The notes under the pieces are model-generated. The model was not told the origin of the DNA, did no database searches, and saw only the letters and a list, made by a program, of their open reading frames with translations. Positions 14,893 through 16,453 of a DNA stretch of 16,453 nucleotides are shown here, one piece after another; within the stretch, counting starts at the first letter, position 1; each line of letters opens with the position of its first letter. This stretch comes from CAZVFE01 sp964626405 (lineage in GTDB: Bacteria > Bacteroidota > Bacteroidia > Cytophagales > Spirosomataceae), in assembly GCA_964626405.1 (NCBI GenBank), contig CAZVFE010000036.1, positions 1-16,453 on the forward strand, in the 5' to 3' direction. The position numbers and the translations under genes were made by a program.

Positions 14893-15951
14893 TTATTCAG
14901 GAATAGAATACCCAATATTATAAGGCACCCAGCCTGCCTGCATACAATCCCATACCGGAGCATCCTTATATCGAATATTATTTAAATTAACATATTCAAC
15001 CAATTTGTCAAAATACTTATTCGGATCCCCATTAAAGCGATCTATTAAAATTCTGGATTTTGTTTTTCCCGCCACGGCAAAATAGCCTAATACTTCTTGG
15101 TCAGGCTTATTTGTGCAAACCAAATTTCCCAAAATTTGTGCTGGAATTTTATCAAACAAGCCTCCTCCAATTTTTCTTTGATCCTCCAACCTCTTCCAAT
15201 AATTAAAATATTTGGAATCTACATGATATAATTCAAATTGAACAATATAATTTGTAAAATCATGAAAATTTACTGGAGCCGTTTCAATCTTTAATTCTTG
15301 TCCATCCACCAAAAAATCATCCAATAAACTTATAGTTGAATTAGGTGGGGCTTGCCAACATTTAGACTTACATTCTGGTACAGGTGCTGGTGGAGGCGGT
15401 GGATTCGGACAAGTCGTTAGAAATTCAATAAAATCTTGTCTTTTAATAAAATAAAAATCCTTAGTATTTTTCTGATCCTTTAATTTTAAATCAATATCGA
15501 AATACATATCTTCTATTTTAGCTGCCTCCACAAATTGATAATCAGCCTTTGAAAATTCATTTGGGGCCAATAAGGTCTCCTTGGTGGATTGAATAGCCAA
15601 TCCGTTTTTCGTATTTATATTTAATTGATAATTCGCACCAATTTCCCCAATAAAATCATTCGGACTTTGGTATAAACCAGGATTAATTTCTACTAAATAA
15701 ATTTTATCTTTTTCATTTTTTGTAATAAATACTTCTGCGCCAACAATTGGATCTCCCACAAACTCAGTTGCGTCATAAGCATTATAAGTTGTTGTCTGAT
15801 TTATTCTAAATATATAGGGTCCAGGTAAATTTGTAATCTCTCCATAAACTACTATTCCATTGCTAAGATTTTTCGTATTGAAATCTTCAATTTCTTTTTC
15901 GCAAGACCAAAGAATACTCATCATTAAAATTAACAGACCGATTCTTTTCAT
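14893..15951 (-). CDS. DUF4249-type lipoprotein paired with a TonB-dependent receptor
   Basis: I recognise the DUF4249 pattern: a lipobox LWSC (cysteine 17) followed by EKEIEDF, then NGIVVYGEITN, YIFRINQTTTYN, DPIVGAEVFIT, NPGLYQSP and GANYQLNI, which suggest beta-sandwich folding. The acidic stretch after the cysteine resembles a surface-export signal. Members usually sit next to a TonB-dependent receptor, as here (one-base overlap, TAATG), and may act as its surface partner; the true function is not established. A Pro/Cys-rich loop (about 181-201) contains C181, five consecutive prolines, C194 and C198. Further cysteines at 279 and 336 could form disulfides. Length is 352 residues and the gene looks complete. 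It is 37 bases upstream of the IorA-like gene, so co-transcription is plausible but not certain. Confidence 0.85.
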   Translation of the reverse strand: MKRIGLLILMMSILWSCEKEIEDFNTKNLSNGIVVYGEITNLPGPYIFRINQTTTYNAYDATEFVGDPIVGAEVFITKNEKDKIYLVEINPGLYQSPNDFIGEIGANYQLNINTKNGLAIQSTKETLLAPNEFSKADYQFVEAAKIEDMYFDIDLKLKDQKNTKDFYFIKRQDFIEFLTTCPNPPPPPAPVPECKSKCWQAPPNSTISLLDDFLVDGQELKIETAPVNFHDFTNYIVQFELYHVDSKYFNYWKRLEDQRKIGGGLFDKIPAQILGNLVCTNKPDQEVLGYFAVAGKTKSRILIDRFNGDPNKYFDKLVEYVNLNNIRYKDAPVWDCMQAGWVPYNIGYSIPE

Positions 15952-16453
15952 TAGAATTTAATATTATAAGTGATCGATGGGATAGCAGCTCCTAAAACAG
16001 ATAATTCAAAGGCTCTTGCCTGGTTTACAGTTCCGGTGCTTGATCGAAAAAATATAGAATATACATTCGCTCTAGAAAGTAGATTATAGATTGAAAAATT
16101 CCAACTTTGTTCTTTTTTATTCCCTTCCTTCGGTTCAATAGTAATTCCAATATCCAATCTCATATAAAAAGGAATTCTTTCTTGATTTCGTAGGGTAAAA
16201 CTTGGTGTTGAATATCCATCTAAAATAGGTGCTATATCAGCAATATCTAGGAAAGTATATTCTCTGCCCCCGTAAGTATAGGTTTTTGGAACTAAACCCT
16301 GTCTGGGAAATATTCCATTTGCATAGGCGTAATTATATACATCATTAAAGGCATATAATTTATATCTCCCATTTGGGAAAGTAATCGGCCTTCCTGAAGA
16401 ATAATTGAAATTGGCATTAAAGGAAAATCTTCTATTTAAACGGTAATTCCAAA
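15951..16453 (-). CDS. TonB-dependent receptor, C-terminal 166 residues (runs off the window)
   Basis: The open frame continues to the window edge, so only the last 166 residues are visible. The readable part contains SSGRPITFPNGRYKLY, RIPFYMRLDIGITIEPK and WNFSIYNLLSRANVYSIFFR, which match the last strands of outer-membrane receptor barrels (compare the common pattern TGxPxxxP…RxPxYxRLDxxxxY). It ends SITYNIKF with the terminal phenylalanine needed for barrel insertion. The stop codon overlaps the DUF4249 start by one base (TAATG), indicating translational coupling. The plug and N-terminal domains lie outside the window, and the cargo cannot be inferred. Confidence 0.88.
   Translation of the reverse strand, partial: WNYRLNRRFSFNANFNYSSGRPITFPNGRYKLYAFNDVYNYAYANGIFPRQGLVPKTYTYGGREYTFLDIADIAPILDGYSTPSFTLRNQERIPFYMRLDIGITIEPKEGNKKEQSWNFSIYNLLSRANVYSIFFRSSTGTVNQARAFELSVLGAAIPSITYNIKF

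Noticed and set aside
14856..14963. A 36-residue hydrophobic N-terminal extension of the IorA-like protein starting at 14963
   Set aside because: It overlaps the end of the DUF4249 gene by 71 bases, whereas family members begin with a short strand like MKYDLTINGK. The start at 14855 gives the usual length of about 150 residues.
1..16453. Mobile elements, CRISPR arrays, tRNA or rRNA genes and phage genes
   Set aside because: No transposase or integrase, spaced direct repeats, cloverleaf-like or rRNA-like sequence was seen. The window is almost fully occupied by the genes listed.

Overview
The window is AT-rich DNA from a member of the Bacteroidota. The evidence is a SusC/SusD pair, many lipoproteins carrying PKD-like modules, a DUF4249/TonB-dependent receptor pair, promoter boxes matching the Bacteroidota -7 consensus TAnnTTTG, and start codons preceded by A-rich stretches instead of Shine-Dalgarno sequences. 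I cannot tell from sequence alone whether it is a flavobacterium or a cytophagian. No rRNA, tRNA, CRISPR array, phage or insertion sequence is visible.

Plus strand, about 1-11,110: a polysaccharide utilization locus (PUL) that reads as one operon, with gene gaps of 2 to 34 bases and one 1-base overlap. The order is SusC-like receptor, SusD-like lipoprotein, a large PKD/beta-sandwich lipoprotein, a PKD lipoprotein with a second glycan-binding-like domain, a PKD-GH16 lipoprotein, a three-module beta-sandwich lipoprotein, and a second GH16 with no lipobox. Both GH16 enzymes have the EIDIME active site and surrounding residues of endo-beta-1,3-glucanases, so the likely substrate is laminarin or a similar beta-1,3(-1,4)-glucan. 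The inferred flow is surface capture by the three binding lipoproteins, surface cleavage by the lipoprotein GH16, import through SusC/SusD, and further cleavage by the soluble GH16. No exo-glucosidase or regulator lies in the window. The leader holds a perfect 10-base inverted repeat whose arms bracket a consensus -7 box, a good operator candidate. A strong hairpin terminator closes the operon.

Minus strand, about 16,453-11,110: a convergent run consisting of a TonB-dependent receptor (C-terminal end only), a DUF4249 lipoprotein, an IorA-like [2Fe-2S] subunit, an IorB-like molybdenum subunit with a Tat signal, and a lipoprotein aldose 1-epimerase. The epimerase is the obvious metabolic link to the glucan locus. 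The molybdenum enzyme's substrate is unknown.

Assembly caution: a run of exactly 100 N (6351-6450) interrupts the third repeat module of the large PKD lipoprotein. Two intact copies of that module both have 307 bases between the same flanks, so the missing stretch is probably about 307 bases and the intact protein about 692 residues.
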